Positions 16,373 to 24,943 of a DNA stretch of 64,000 nt are shown in pieces. The position numbers were made by a program, and so were the translations under genes. This stretch comes from Streptomyces sp. NBC_00289 (GTDB lineage Bacteria; Actinomycetota; Actinomycetes; Streptomycetales; Streptomycetaceae). A model generated the notes under the pieces. That model was not told the DNA's origin. It was given only the letters and a program-made list of their open reading frames with translations, and did not search any database. How positions within the stretch are numbered: the first letter of the stretch is position 1; every line of letters begins with the position of its first letter. Where the stretch lies: contig NZ_CP108046.1 in NCBI RefSeq assembly GCF_041435115.1, forward strand, positions 1,240,001 through 1,304,000, in the 5' to 3' direction.

Positions 16373-17139
16373 CCCGCCTCTCGGTGGACCGTCCGGCGGG
16401 GCACGTTCTCGGTGGCGCCGGTGATGGAGGAGATGATCTGTTCCTGCGACGCGGTGTTCACGTCGAAGAAGCCGTTGTTGCGGCCGAGTCGCAGTACGGC
16501 GGCCTGATCCGCGAGGGCCTTGACGTCGCCCATGTTGTGGCTGATGAGCAGGACCCCCATACCGCGGTCACGCAGTTCGTCGACGAGGTCCAGCACCTCG
16601 GTGGTCTGCTCGAACCCCAGGGCCGCGGTCGGTTCGTCCAGGAGGAGGACTCGCGGGTTCCCCAGCAGTGAGCGAGCGATGGCGACCGTCTGCCGCTGAC
16701 CGCTGGACAGGGAGACGACGGGAGCACGCAGATCCGGAATACCCCTGGTCAGGCGTTCGAGCAGGTGTCTGCTGCGGCGCTCCATCTCGACCTCGTCGAG
16801 GAACCCGAACCTGCGGATCTCGCGTCCGAGGAACAGATTGCCGACGACGTCGATGTTCCCGCACAGTGCGAGGTCCTGGTAGACCGTGGCGATGCCGAGG
16901 TCCCGGGCGTCGTGGGGGCGCCTGATCTGGACCGTCCGGCCCTCCCACTCGATGACGCCCTTGTCCGCGGGGGCGACTCCGGAGATCGCCTTGACGAGGG
17001 TGGACTTGCCGGCGCCGTTGTCGCCCAGCAGAGCGACAACCTGGCCGGTGCGAATCTCCAGCTCGATGTCCGTGAGGACGTCGACGACGCCGTAGCGCTT
17101 GCACACGCCGTGCAGCACCAGCAAGGGGAGATTCGGCAC
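16366..17139 (-). CDS. sugar ABC transporter ATP-binding protein (single domain)
   Basis: A nucleotide-binding protein of about 257 residues with Walker A GDNGAGKST, Q-loop VYQDLALC, signature LSSGQRQ, Walker B LLLDEPTAA and switch His in ISHNMGD. It energises the XylFGH-like importer. Classical XylG/RbsA proteins carry two ABC domains. This one has a single domain, as in many actinobacterial FrcA/XylG-like ATPases, and presumably works as a homodimer. I prefer GTG 17139, because AAGGAG abuts the alternative ATG 17148 with no spacing and stands 9 nt before the GTG. Confidence 0.85.
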   Translation of the reverse strand: MPNLPLLVLHGVCKRYGVVDVLTDIELEIRTGQVVALLGDNGAGKSTLVKAISGVAPADKGVIEWEGRTVQIRRPHDARDLGIATVYQDLALCGNIDVVGNLFLGREIRRFGFLDEVEMERRSRHLLERLTRGIPDLRAPVVSLSSGQRQTVAIARSLLGNPRVLLLDEPTAALGFEQTTEVLDLVDELRDRGMGVLLISHNMGDVKALADQAAVLRLGRNNGFFDVNTASQEQIISSITGATENVPRRTVHREAGW

Positions 17140-17186
17140 GGAGAACATCTCCTTCCCGGGGCCCCGACCTGGCGGGAGCCGGCCTG

Positions 17187-18275
17187 TCAGGTCAGCCCGG
17201 CCTCGTTGCAGGCGGCCCCGAGCCGGGGGGTGCAGATCTGTTGGACCGTGTACACGCCGTCCTTCACCAGGGTGTCGTCGATGTTGTCGAGGGTCACGGA
17301 CACGGGCCTGAGCATGACGGCCGGTGCGTCCTCGCCATCGCGGGTCCGCACCTTGTCCGGGGCGAGCTCGGCGAGGCTTTCACCACGGGCCGCGGCCACC
17401 GCCAGGGCGGCGCCGGCCGACGCCTCGGGCCTGAAGGGCTTGTAGACGGTCATGTACTGATCGCCGCCGACGATGCGCCGTACCGCTCCGAGTTCGGCGT
17501 CCTGCCCGGTGACGGGGGGCAGCGGGTCGACCTTGTTGGCCTTGAGGGCGGTGATGCTGCCGGCGGCGAGGCCGTCGTTGGCGGCGTAGACCCCGTCGAT
17601 GTCGCCGATGCCGAGAGCCGCGATGGCGCCGGACATGTTCATGTTCGCGGTCTCCGTCCTCCATTGCAGAGTGTCGTACTCCTTGCCGATCTTGACCTTC
17701 CCCTGCAGCACGGACAGCGCGCCCTTCTTGAACGACACCGCGTTGGGGTCGCTGGGATCGCCGTTCATCATGACGATCTGGTCGCCGCGGACCTGGGCCT
17801 CCATGGCGGCGAGGAGCGCCCGGCCCTGGAGCCTGCCGACCTCCTCACCGTCGAAGGAGACATAGCCCGCGATCGGGCCCTCGGCCAGACGGTCGTAGGC
17901 GATGACCGGGATGTCCGCTTCGGCGGCCCTGCCGACCGTGGTGCCGAGCGATCGGGCGTCCACGGCCACGAGCACGATGGCGTCGACGCCCTTGGTGATC
18001 ATCGAGTCCATCTGTTCCTGCTGGATGGCCACGTCGTTCTTGGCGTTGGCGTGCTCGACCGTGCAGGCGGCGCACAACTCGGCGATCTTCTTCTCGAGCA
18101 GGGGCCTGTCCTGCGTCTCCCATCGCGCCGTGGTGGCGTCCGGCAACAGGAGTCCGATACTCGGCGCCTTCTTCCCGTCGGCGTCGTTCCCCGCGTCGGC
18201 CCCGCAGGCCGCGAGGGCGACGGCCGTGGAGACGGCGGTCATGGCGATGGCCGCCTCGCGTGTGCAGGCCTTCAT
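17187..18275 (-). CDS. XylF-like sugar-binding lipoprotein
   Basis: A 362-aa periplasmic-type binding protein of the peripl_BP_4 class. The N-terminus is a lipoprotein signal with lipobox LAAC (Cys 24). The mature part shows family features such as IPVIAYDRLAEGPIAGYVSF, MMNGDPSDPNAV, VYAANDGLAAG and PPVTGQDAELGAV, which match xylose-binding XylF. It leads the operon with ATPase and permease genes 38 nt downstream. A close paralog lies at 21322-22404, coupled to a phosphatase gene. The natural ligand may be xylose or a related sugar. Confidence 0.88.
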   Translation of the reverse strand: MKACTREAAIAMTAVSTAVALAACGADAGNDADGKKAPSIGLLLPDATTARWETQDRPLLEKKIAELCAACTVEHANAKNDVAIQQEQMDSMITKGVDAIVLVAVDARSLGTTVGRAAEADIPVIAYDRLAEGPIAGYVSFDGEEVGRLQGRALLAAMEAQVRGDQIVMMNGDPSDPNAVSFKKGALSVLQGKVKIGKEYDTLQWRTETANMNMSGAIAALGIGDIDGVYAANDGLAAGSITALKANKVDPLPPVTGQDAELGAVRRIVGGDQYMTVYKPFRPEASAGAALAVAAARGESLAELAPDKVRTRDGEDAPAVMLRPVSVTLDNIDDTLVKDGVYTVQQICTPRLGAACNEAGLT

Positions 18276-18790
18276 GGGAAGGACCTCCCTTGCCGGCTAC
18301 CCGCGACCGGCGTTCGCGGTATGAGCTTGTGGCGCTCCGCCTCTACGGCGTACGTCGATGGGTCGGGGTCCGGCTCTCGGAGGATCGGCGGGTGCGCACA
18401 GGAGTCGGTGCGGGAATCCGCGGGCCGTACGGGGCGCGGGAGTCGCGACGTGACGACGGGTGAGGTCCTGATGTCACGAAGCCGCGCGTCCGGGCGTGGG
18501 GGGCCCTGCGCCCGACCGTTCCGGCATCGGAATTCGGTGGGCGGCCGTGGTGCCGAGGCCGGACGCCGACCGGGAACGCACCACGTGGAAGCAGCAGGAC
18601 GACCACGTCGTCAGTGTGGCACCGGCGGTGGTGATCTGCGAATGCAGCACGTCGGGCTGTCGGCGGTGAGCGGCTCGCCCTGTCGCGAGCGAAGAGTCCG
18701 ATCTGTCCGTTCAGTTCCCTTGTGAGATTCTGGTAAGTGGTGCTCGGCCATCTCAGCGTGGCCGCACCGGACAGGAGGTACCTCGCGCAC
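18276..18790. other. intergenic between the divergent transporter operon and SpoIIE gene
   Basis: 515 bases with no convincing gene. It should contain promoters for both the importer operon (-) and the SpoIIE/binding-protein pair (+). I could not settle a -35/-10 pair; a TGGTAAGT-like extended -10 near 18731-18738 is only a weak candidate. No palindrome stands out. Confidence 0.5.
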
Positions 18791-21325
18791 ATGCCTCATG
18801 ACGGCCGTGCCCGAGCCGGGGACACCGAACTGCGGGCAATCGAGGCCGACACCGCGGGCGCCGACGCTCCGCCTCCGATGCCGCGAGCCGCCCTGCGCGA
18901 TCGGGCCCTGATGTTCGCCGGAGCCGAGCTGCTCGCCGTCTACGTGTCCGATGCCGGAGACGAAGAGCTGCGCCTGGTGGAAACGGCCGGACGCACCACC
19001 GCCCCCGACTGTGTGCCGGAACGCCTGCCCGTGTCCGGTGGCTCGTCCGCCGCGCGGGCCTTCCGCGCCGACCGACCCCTGTGGCTCACTCCCGCCCCCT
19101 CCTCCTCCTCCTCCGAAGGAGGACTGACTCCCGTGCGAGCGGAGACGTCTCTCGGTGCTCTGCCGCTGACCTCGGACGGCAGGCGACTGGGCTGCCTGAT
19201 CGTCATGGGCGCGTCCACGGACGGCTTCGAAACCGGGCAACGGCGCTTTCTCGAGCGGTACGCCGACGCGGTCGCCGGCATGCTGAAGGCCGGGGCCGGT
19301 CGCCCCGTGCCCGCGCCCCTGCTGAGTCCCGCCCTGCGGAGTCTGCGCGTGGGTTCCTTCGTCCTGGAGCGCGACACCGGCGTCATCGAAGCGGACGAGA
19401 AACTGCTCGAGCTGGTCGGCATCACACCGGACGACTTCGACGGCAAGGCCGACACCCTGCTCGCGCACGCCTTCCCGGAGGACATGCACGCGCTGATGTC
19501 GATCGTGGAGTCGACCGGCCAGGACTACGGCCGGCGGGAACTGGAGTTCCGCATCCGGCGCCCGACGGGCGAAATGCGCTGGCTGAGCCTGAGCTGCCGG
19601 GTGACTCCGTGCACCGCCGAACGGCCTGAGCAGGTACTGGGCGTGGTGACGGCGACGTCGGTCCTGAGCCGTAGCGCCGATGACGTCTCCAGGATCCAGT
19701 GGCTGACCGCCGCGCTCGATGCCGCCGAGACGGTCCGTGACGTCGGGCAGGTGGCGGTCACCGCGCTGCGCGAGCCGCTGGGCGCCGACCGGGTGGCGCT
19801 GGCCGAGCTGCAGGACAACCGGCTCATGGTCACCGTGCTCGATCCGCCGCAGCCCGTCGTCTGGCCGCAGGTCTGGCGTTCGCAGTGGCGTTCGGAGTGG
19901 CCCGACGCACCGGTCACCGCCCTGCCCTCGCTGCGGACGGCCCTGCAGGACGGACGGATGGATCTGTGGCCCGCCGGTTCGCCTCTCGAACCCGGGCTCG
20001 CGGGCATCGGGAGCGGAGGGCTGGCCGTGCTGCCCCTTCCCGCCGAGGGCCGGGTCGCCGGCGTGTGCCTCGTCGGCTGGGACCGGCCGCACGAGTTCGT
20101 CCCCGAGGAACGGACCCTGCTGACCGCCACCGCCGCGCTGATCGGACAAGCCCTCAAGCGTGCGCACGCCTACGACGCGGAGCAGGAACTCGCGACGATG
20201 CTCCAGCGCAGTCTGCTGCCCCGACGCCTGCCCGAGCTGCCCGGCTGCACGGCCGTCGCACGGTACCTGCCCGCCAGGCGGGGGTTGCAGGTGGGCGGCG
20301 ACTGGTACGACGTCATCGCCCTCTCCGAGGAAAAGGTCGCGCTGGTCATCGGCGACGTGCAGGGACACAGTGCCGGAGCCGCGACGATCATGGGGCAGAT
20401 GCGTACCGCGGTCAGGGCCTACGCGGTGGAGGGCCACCCACCCGACGTGGTCGTCTCCCACGCCAACCGCCTCCTCGTCGGTATGGAGACCGATCTGTTC
20501 GCCACCTGCTGCTACGTCGAACTGGACCTGGAGGAGGGCAACACCCTGTTCGTCCGGGCCGGCCACCTCTCACCTCTCGTACGCCATGCCGACGGTCGAA
20601 CCGAGGAGGTGCAGGTCGAGGGCGGACTCCCGCTGGGCGTCCTCGCAGAGGCGGACTTTCCGATGACCGCGCTCACGCTGTCCCCGGGCACGGTCCTCGC
20701 GTTGATCACCGACGGTCTGGTCGAAGCCTCCGACCTGCCCCTGGACGAGGGGATGCGCCGAACGCTCACCTCGCTCGCCGCGGCCGATCCGGCGGACCCC
20801 GGGCACATGGCCGACGAACTCCTCGGCGACGTCGGCCGCCGCGAGGACGACGTGGCGCTGTTGTTGCTGCGCTACGACGGCATGAAGACGCGGCCGACAC
20901 GGGCCGACTGGGTGGTGTGGCGGCTGCCCGACGCCGTCATGCACGCCCGCCGTTTCACCGCGCGCACGCTGCGTCGGTGGAAGGCAGGGGAAGCAGCCGA
21001 CGAGGTGCTCCTGGTCGTGTCCGAGCTGGTCACCAACGCGCTGGTGCACACCCAGGGCCCGGTCCGTGTCGACCTGACACTCCGCGGTGACCGGGTGCGG
21101 GTCAGCGTGAGCGACTCCTCGCCGCGGACGCCCGCCAAGCCGGTGATCGTGGACTGGGAGGCGACCGGCGGCCGCGGCCTGCTTCTGGTCGAGGCGATGT
21201 CGGAGTCCTTCGGCTCGATGCCCGTGGCCGGAGGCAAACAGGTGTGGAGCGAGATCGCCGTACCGCGGCACGCGTCGGCGCCGACCGGCCCCGAGCCCGC
21301 GGCATCCCCACGGGCCCTGCCGTGA
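18791..21325 (+). CDS. GAF-PAS-GAF-SpoIIE phosphatase with HATPase (RsbW-like) domain
   Basis: An 844-aa cytosolic signalling protein. The order seen is a GAF domain (about 38-165), a PAS domain (about 185-290, GSFVLERDTGVIEADEK), a second GAF (about 300-490), a PP2C/SpoIIE phosphatase (about 505-700, with GGDWYDVIALSE and VIGDVQGHSAGAA) and a C-terminal HATPase (about 730-830, VVSELVTNALVHTQG). Such proteins dephosphorylate anti-sigma antagonists, while the ATPase part can act as an anti-sigma kinase. ATG 18791 is chosen, with AGGAGG 12 nt upstream. The stop overlaps the GTG of a XylF-like lipoprotein gene, so the pair is co-translated. It is divergent from a paralogous sugar importer. Confidence 0.85.
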   Translation: MPHDGRARAGDTELRAIEADTAGADAPPPMPRAALRDRALMFAGAELLAVYVSDAGDEELRLVETAGRTTAPDCVPERLPVSGGSSAARAFRADRPLWLTPAPSSSSSEGGLTPVRAETSLGALPLTSDGRRLGCLIVMGASTDGFETGQRRFLERYADAVAGMLKAGAGRPVPAPLLSPALRSLRVGSFVLERDTGVIEADEKLLELVGITPDDFDGKADTLLAHAFPEDMHALMSIVESTGQDYGRRELEFRIRRPTGEMRWLSLSCRVTPCTAERPEQVLGVVTATSVLSRSADDVSRIQWLTAALDAAETVRDVGQVAVTALREPLGADRVALAELQDNRLMVTVLDPPQPVVWPQVWRSQWRSEWPDAPVTALPSLRTALQDGRMDLWPAGSPLEPGLAGIGSGGLAVLPLPAEGRVAGVCLVGWDRPHEFVPEERTLLTATAALIGQALKRAHAYDAEQELATMLQRSLLPRRLPELPGCTAVARYLPARRGLQVGGDWYDVIALSEEKVALVIGDVQGHSAGAATIMGQMRTAVRAYAVEGHPPDVVVSHANRLLVGMETDLFATCCYVELDLEEGNTLFVRAGHLSPLVRHADGRTEEVQVEGGLPLGVLAEADFPMTALTLSPGTVLALITDGLVEASDLPLDEGMRRTLTSLAAADPADPGHMADELLGDVGRREDDVALLLLRYDGMKTRPTRADWVVWRLPDAVMHARRFTARTLRRWKAGEAADEVLLVVSELVTNALVHTQGPVRVDLTLRGDRVRVSVSDSSPRTPAKPVIVDWEATGGRGLLLVEAMSESFGSMPVAGGKQVWSEIAVPRHASAPTGPEPAASPRALP

Positions 21326-22404
21326 GCAGGCGTACCCGCCGCACCGTCGCGGCGCTCGTCGCGGGGATCATGACGATCTCCCTGGCCGCCTGCGCCGGAG
21401 ACGGCGAAGCGAAGACGGACAACTTCACCGTCGGCCTGATGCTCCCCAGCCGGGCTCTCCCGCGCTGGGAGCACTCCGACAAGCCGCTCATCGAGCGGCA
21501 CCTGAGGAAACTCTGTCCGCACTGCACGATGGAGTACGCCAACGCCGAGAACGACGCGGCGAGACAGCGGCAGCAAATGACCTCGATGATCACCAACGGC
21601 GCCAAGGTCCTGATCCTCGACGCCGCCGACACCAGGGCACTGCGTTCCTCGACCCGGGAGGCGCGGCGGGAGGGCGTCCCGGTCGTCGCCTACGACCGGC
21701 TCGCCGAGGGGCCGATCTCGGGCTATGTCAGTTTCGACGGCGTCCAGGTCGGCAGGCTCCAGGGCGAGGCGCTCCTGAAGGCCATGGGCGCGGGGGCGGG
21801 CGGCGAGAACGTCGTCATGATGAACGGCGATCCGACCAGCCCCAACGCGGCGGCGTACCGCAAGGGCGCCCTGTCCGTCATCGCGGGCAAGACGAGGATC
21901 GCCAAGTCGTACGACACCCTGGACTGGGACTCGGCCAACGCGCACGCCAACATGTCCGCCGCCATGGCGGCTCTGGGCCCGGACCGGATCGGCGGGGTTC
22001 TGGCGGCCAACGACGCGATCGCCGCGGGCGTCATCTCCGCCCTCAAGAGCGCCCGCGTCACGAAGCTTCCTCCGGTCACCGGCCAGGACGCCGAACTCGA
22101 AGCGGTTCAGCGCATCATCAAGGGCGAGCAGTACATGACGGTCTACAAGCCGTTCGAAAAGGAGGCCGCCGCGGCCGCCGCCATGGCCGTCGCCCTGGGA
22201 CGGGGCGGGGACGCCCGAGACGTCGCCACCACGACCACCGACAGCCCCACCACCGAGAACATCCCGTCCGTCCTGCTCACACCGACAGCCGTGACGGTCG
22301 ACACCATCGAGCGGACCCTGGTCGAGGACGGCGTCTACACCATCGCCCAGCTCTGCCCCCGGCTGCTCCGGTCCGCCTGCGAGGAGGCCGGGCTCACTCG
22401 TTGA
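21322..22404 (+). CDS. XylF-like sugar-binding lipoprotein coupled to the SpoIIE gene
   Basis: A 360-aa lipoprotein (lipobox LAAC within ISLAACAGDG) of the same class as the importer protein at 17187-18275. The two share long stretches such as YDRLAEGPI.GYVSFDG, MMNGDP, PPVTGQDAEL and QYMTVYKPF. No permease or ATPase follows. The GTG start at 21322 overlaps the stop codon of the GAF-PAS-SpoIIE gene (GTGA). The arrangement suggests a sensor that reports extracellular sugar to the phosphatase rather than a transporter part. How the signal crosses the membrane is unclear because the SpoIIE protein lacks membrane segments. Confidence 0.85.
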   Translation: MSRRTRRTVAALVAGIMTISLAACAGDGEAKTDNFTVGLMLPSRALPRWEHSDKPLIERHLRKLCPHCTMEYANAENDAARQRQQMTSMITNGAKVLILDAADTRALRSSTREARREGVPVVAYDRLAEGPISGYVSFDGVQVGRLQGEALLKAMGAGAGGENVVMMNGDPTSPNAAAYRKGALSVIAGKTRIAKSYDTLDWDSANAHANMSAAMAALGPDRIGGVLAANDAIAAGVISALKSARVTKLPPVTGQDAELEAVQRIIKGEQYMTVYKPFEKEAAAAAAMAVALGRGGDARDVATTTTDSPTTENIPSVLLTPTAVTVDTIERTLVEDGVYTIAQLCPRLLRSACEEAGLTR

Positions 22405-22507
22405 CTTCCCCTCCCGGGCTCATGTCCCTCGCCGCGCTCGCGTGTGTACCGTCACCGCTGCCAACTACTGATGTCGTCCGGATCGTTGACGACTCCCCCA
22501 GCGTCAT

Positions 22508-22519
22508 GACAACGTTTCC
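22508..22519. promoter_or_regulatory. LacI-type operator upstream of GH76 gene
   Basis: GACAACGTTTCC, a partial match to the near-palindrome GGNNACGTTTCC found five times around this mannan locus. It lies about 20 bp after a TTGACG (22486-22491) that could be the -35 of the GH76 gene, so a bound repressor would block transcription. Confidence 0.6.
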
Positions 22520-22563
22520 ATCACCCCGGACCCTCACCCGCCCCCACCCGCCCCCATCCGAAT

Positions 22564-22575
22564 GGAGACGTTTCC
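22564..22575. promoter_or_regulatory. second LacI-type operator, overlapping the GH76 ribosome-binding site
   Basis: GGAGACGTTTCC directly precedes the ATG at 22576. Its GGAG is also the Shine-Dalgarno sequence at 8-nt spacing. Confidence 0.6.
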
Positions 22576-23781
22576 ATGCGCAGACACCCCTCCCGCCGAG
22601 CGCTGGTCGGATCCGGTCTGACGGCCATGGCCGCCATGGCCACGATGGCGGCACCGTCCACCGCGAACGCCTCGGTCGCGGACGGCGGCAACGCGGAAGA
22701 CGCAGAACACCGGTCTCGCGCGCTGTCCCGCGCCAGAGCCGCCTACGCCGCCCTGGACAAACACCTCGGCGCGACGGACGGGTCCGGTCTGGTCCGTGAG
22801 CAGTATCCGGCGGCCTCGGGCGACAACCCGTACTCCTACGAGTGGCCCTTCTCCCAGGTGCACATCGCCGCTCTGGACCTCGCGGCGGCGGACAAGGCGT
22901 ACGAGTCGGAGCTGACCGCCCGCGCGAAGGCCCAGGAGCACTACTGGCACGCCGGCGGAGGCACGACCGGGCTGCCCGGATACGACTCCTACCCCGACGC
23001 CCCGTACGGCTCGGGCGGCGACATGTTCTACGACGACAACGAGTGGGTCGGGCTGGCGAAGGTCCAGCGCCACCTGCAGACCGGGGACACCGCCGCGCTG
23101 GCACGCGCCAAGGAGATCTTCGCGCTCGTCAGGTCGGGCTGGGACACCGACACCTCGCATGCCGCGCCCGGCGGCGTCTTCTGGACCCAGGCGACCTGGA
23201 GCCACGACCGCAACACCGTCTCCAACATGCCGGGCGCCCAGCTCGGCCTGCGCCTTCACCTGATCACCGGCGAGAGCGGCTACCTGGACTGGGCGAAACG
23301 GTTCTACGACTGGACGAACACCCATCTGCAGAGCCCCGGCGGACTGTACTGGGACCATCTCGACCTCGAGGGCACGATCGAGAAGACCATCTGGTCGTAC
23401 AACCAGGGCGTCCCGGTCGGCGTGAACGTCCTGCTGCACCGGGCGACCCGGGAACGCGTCTACCTGCGCCGGGCCGAGCGGATCGCGGAGGCCGCGTACG
23501 CCTACTACGTCACACAGGGGCGACTGTTCAGCCAGCCCGTGTTCTTCAACTCGATCTTCTTCAAGAACCTGCTGCTCCTCGAGTCGGTGACCGGAGACGA
23601 CACATACCACCGCGCGATGGCCGACTACGCCGACCAGGTGTGGTCCACCATGCGCGATCCCTCGACCGGGCTCGTGCACTTCGACTCGTCCGGTGGCACA
23701 CAGGCGATCCAGCAGGCGGCCTTGGCACAGCTCTACGCCGTGCTCGCGTGGCCCCGTGCCCTCTGGCCCACGCTCTACTGA
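22576..23781 (+). CDS. secreted GH76 endo-alpha-1,6-mannanase
   Basis: A 401-aa glycoside hydrolase family 76 enzyme, expected to cut alpha-1,6-mannan backbones such as those of yeast walls or mycobacterial lipomannan. The N-terminus is a Tat-like signal (RRHPSRRALVGSG, then a hydrophobic Ala-rich stretch). The adjacent catalytic Asp pair of the family is D153-D154 in MFYDDNEWVGL. Further family features are GGVFWTQ and KTIWSYNQGVPVG. Two operators precede it. Its end overlaps the convergent LacI gene by 7 nt. It would release manno-oligosaccharides for the importer and GH125 enzyme downstream. Confidence 0.88.
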   Translation: MRRHPSRRALVGSGLTAMAAMATMAAPSTANASVADGGNAEDAEHRSRALSRARAAYAALDKHLGATDGSGLVREQYPAASGDNPYSYEWPFSQVHIAALDLAAADKAYESELTARAKAQEHYWHAGGGTTGLPGYDSYPDAPYGSGGDMFYDDNEWVGLAKVQRHLQTGDTAALARAKEIFALVRSGWDTDTSHAAPGGVFWTQATWSHDRNTVSNMPGAQLGLRLHLITGESGYLDWAKRFYDWTNTHLQSPGGLYWDHLDLEGTIEKTIWSYNQGVPVGVNVLLHRATRERVYLRRAERIAEAAYAYYVTQGRLFSQPVFFNSIFFKNLLLLESVTGDDTYHRAMADYADQVWSTMRDPSTGLVHFDSSGGTQAIQQAALAQLYAVLAWPRALWPTLY

Positions 23782-24818
23782 GCCGGAACCTGAGGGCGCA
23801 GCTCCCCCGTTCCCCGGGCGATGAGCCGCACCGGCAGCACGGTCCTGCGGAACGGGGCACCCTCGCCGTTGATGCGGTCGATGAGGAGGTGGGCTGCGTG
23901 TCGGCCCAGCTCCTCGGTGTCCGACGTCACCACTGTCACCGGGGTGGGGAGCATGTCGGCCAGCTTGAAGTCGTCGAACCCCACCACCGCGACGGGCAGC
24001 CGAAGTTGCTGGCTCGCCCGCAGGACGCCCTCGGTCAGGAAGCCCGTGGTCGAGAAGATCGCTGTCGGCGGTCGCTCCGACGTCAGCAGGTCGTGGGCGG
24101 CTGCGGAGGCGTCGTCCGTGGTGCCGCGCCGCAGGGTGACGACCAGATCCTCGTCGACAGGGATGCCGCTGCGCCGCAACGCCTTGCGGTAGCCGCGCAG
24201 CCTGCGGCCGGTGGTGTAGTACGAGGGCGCGACCAGGATCGCGATCCGGCGGTGACCGTGGTCGATGAGGTGCTGTGTCGCCGCCGCTCCCCCGCCCTCG
24301 TTGTCGACCAGGACGACGTCGGACTCGGCGCCGGTGGCCGGTCGGTCGACGAAGACGATGGGCACGTGGTCGTGGGCGTTGACCTCGTCGAGAAAGGCGT
24401 GGTCACCCTGGTCGGGCACGATGATGAGTCCCGCGACCCGCCGCCCGATGAGTTCGCCCACCGCGCGCCGCTCGACCTCCGGATCCTCGTCGGCGGTGCT
24501 GAGCAGCACCGCGTACCCGGCCCGGTTCGCCACGTCGACGGCCGCCTTCGCCAGGGACGCGTAGAAGGGATTGGTCAGGTCACCGAGCAACAGCCCGATG
24601 GTCATGGAGTTCTGCCCGGGGCGGAGCGATCGCGCGATCTCGTTGCGCTGGTACCCGATGGCGTTGATGGCGGCCATGACCCGCTCGGCCGTCTCCTCGC
24701 GGACCGTGCCGATTCCGTTGACGACGCGTGAGACGGTGACGATGGCGACTCCGGCCCGCTCTGCGACATCGCGCATCGTCGGCCTGGTGCTCTGGTGTTG
24801 TGGGGGACGACTGCTCAC
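23775..24818 (-). CDS. LacI family transcriptional regulator of mannan use
   Basis: A protein of about 347 residues with an N-terminal LacI helix-turn-helix (MRDVAERAGVAIVTVSRVVN, then RNEIARSLRPGQ) and a periplasmic-binding-protein-like effector domain (IGLLLGDLTNPFYASLAKAA; HRRIAIL; VAVVGFDDFKLADMLPTPVTVV). GTG 24818 is the likely start, with ATG 24777 (MRDV) as the minimal alternative. The same frame stays open far upstream, but that part only shadows the binding-protein gene. It sits among GH76, importer and GH125 genes, all carrying GGNNACGTTTCC sites, and one such site precedes its own gene. It most likely represses the locus until a manno-oligosaccharide is present. Confidence 0.85.
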   Translation of the reverse strand: MSSRPPQHQSTRPTMRDVAERAGVAIVTVSRVVNGIGTVREETAERVMAAINAIGYQRNEIARSLRPGQNSMTIGLLLGDLTNPFYASLAKAAVDVANRAGYAVLLSTADEDPEVERRAVGELIGRRVAGLIIVPDQGDHAFLDEVNAHDHVPIVFVDRPATGAESDVVLVDNEGGGAAATQHLIDHGHRRIAILVAPSYYTTGRRLRGYRKALRRSGIPVDEDLVVTLRRGTTDDASAAAHDLLTSERPPTAIFSTTGFLTEGVLRASQQLRLPVAVVGFDDFKLADMLPTPVTVVTSDTEELGRHAAHLLIDRINGEGAPFRRTVLPVRLIARGTGELRPQVPAQ

Positions 24819-24867
24819 GTGGGGTGGAGACCAACTTTCTCGCCGGGCGGCCGGGTGACGGCCCTCA

Positions 24868-24879
24868 GGATACGTTTCC
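24868..24879. promoter_or_regulatory. LacI-type operator upstream of the LacI gene
   Basis: GGATACGTTTCC, 50 bp upstream of GTG 24818, one mismatch from the palindrome GGAAACGTTTCC. It suggests autoregulation. Confidence 0.55.
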
Positions 24880-24893
24880 GGTTCTGGGCGCAT

Positions 24894-24920
24894 GCCCCGG
24901 TCACCTGGGGTGACCGGGGC
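24894..24920 (-). terminator. hairpin terminator of the mannan ABC operon
   Basis: A perfect 12-bp stem, GCCCCGGTCACC (24894-24905) and GGTGACCGGGGC (24909-24920), with a 3-nt loop. It lies 23 nt past the stop codon of the binding-protein gene on the minus strand and separates it from the LacI gene. Confidence 0.75.
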
Positions 24921-24943
24921 TCTGTGTCCGTGGGACTCGGGCA

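Noticed and set aside
18611..20566. 651-aa minus-strand open frame opposite the SpoIIE gene
   Set aside because: Low-complexity Gly/Arg/Val-rich antisense frame typical of high-GC DNA; the plus strand encodes recognisable GAF, PAS and SpoIIE domains.
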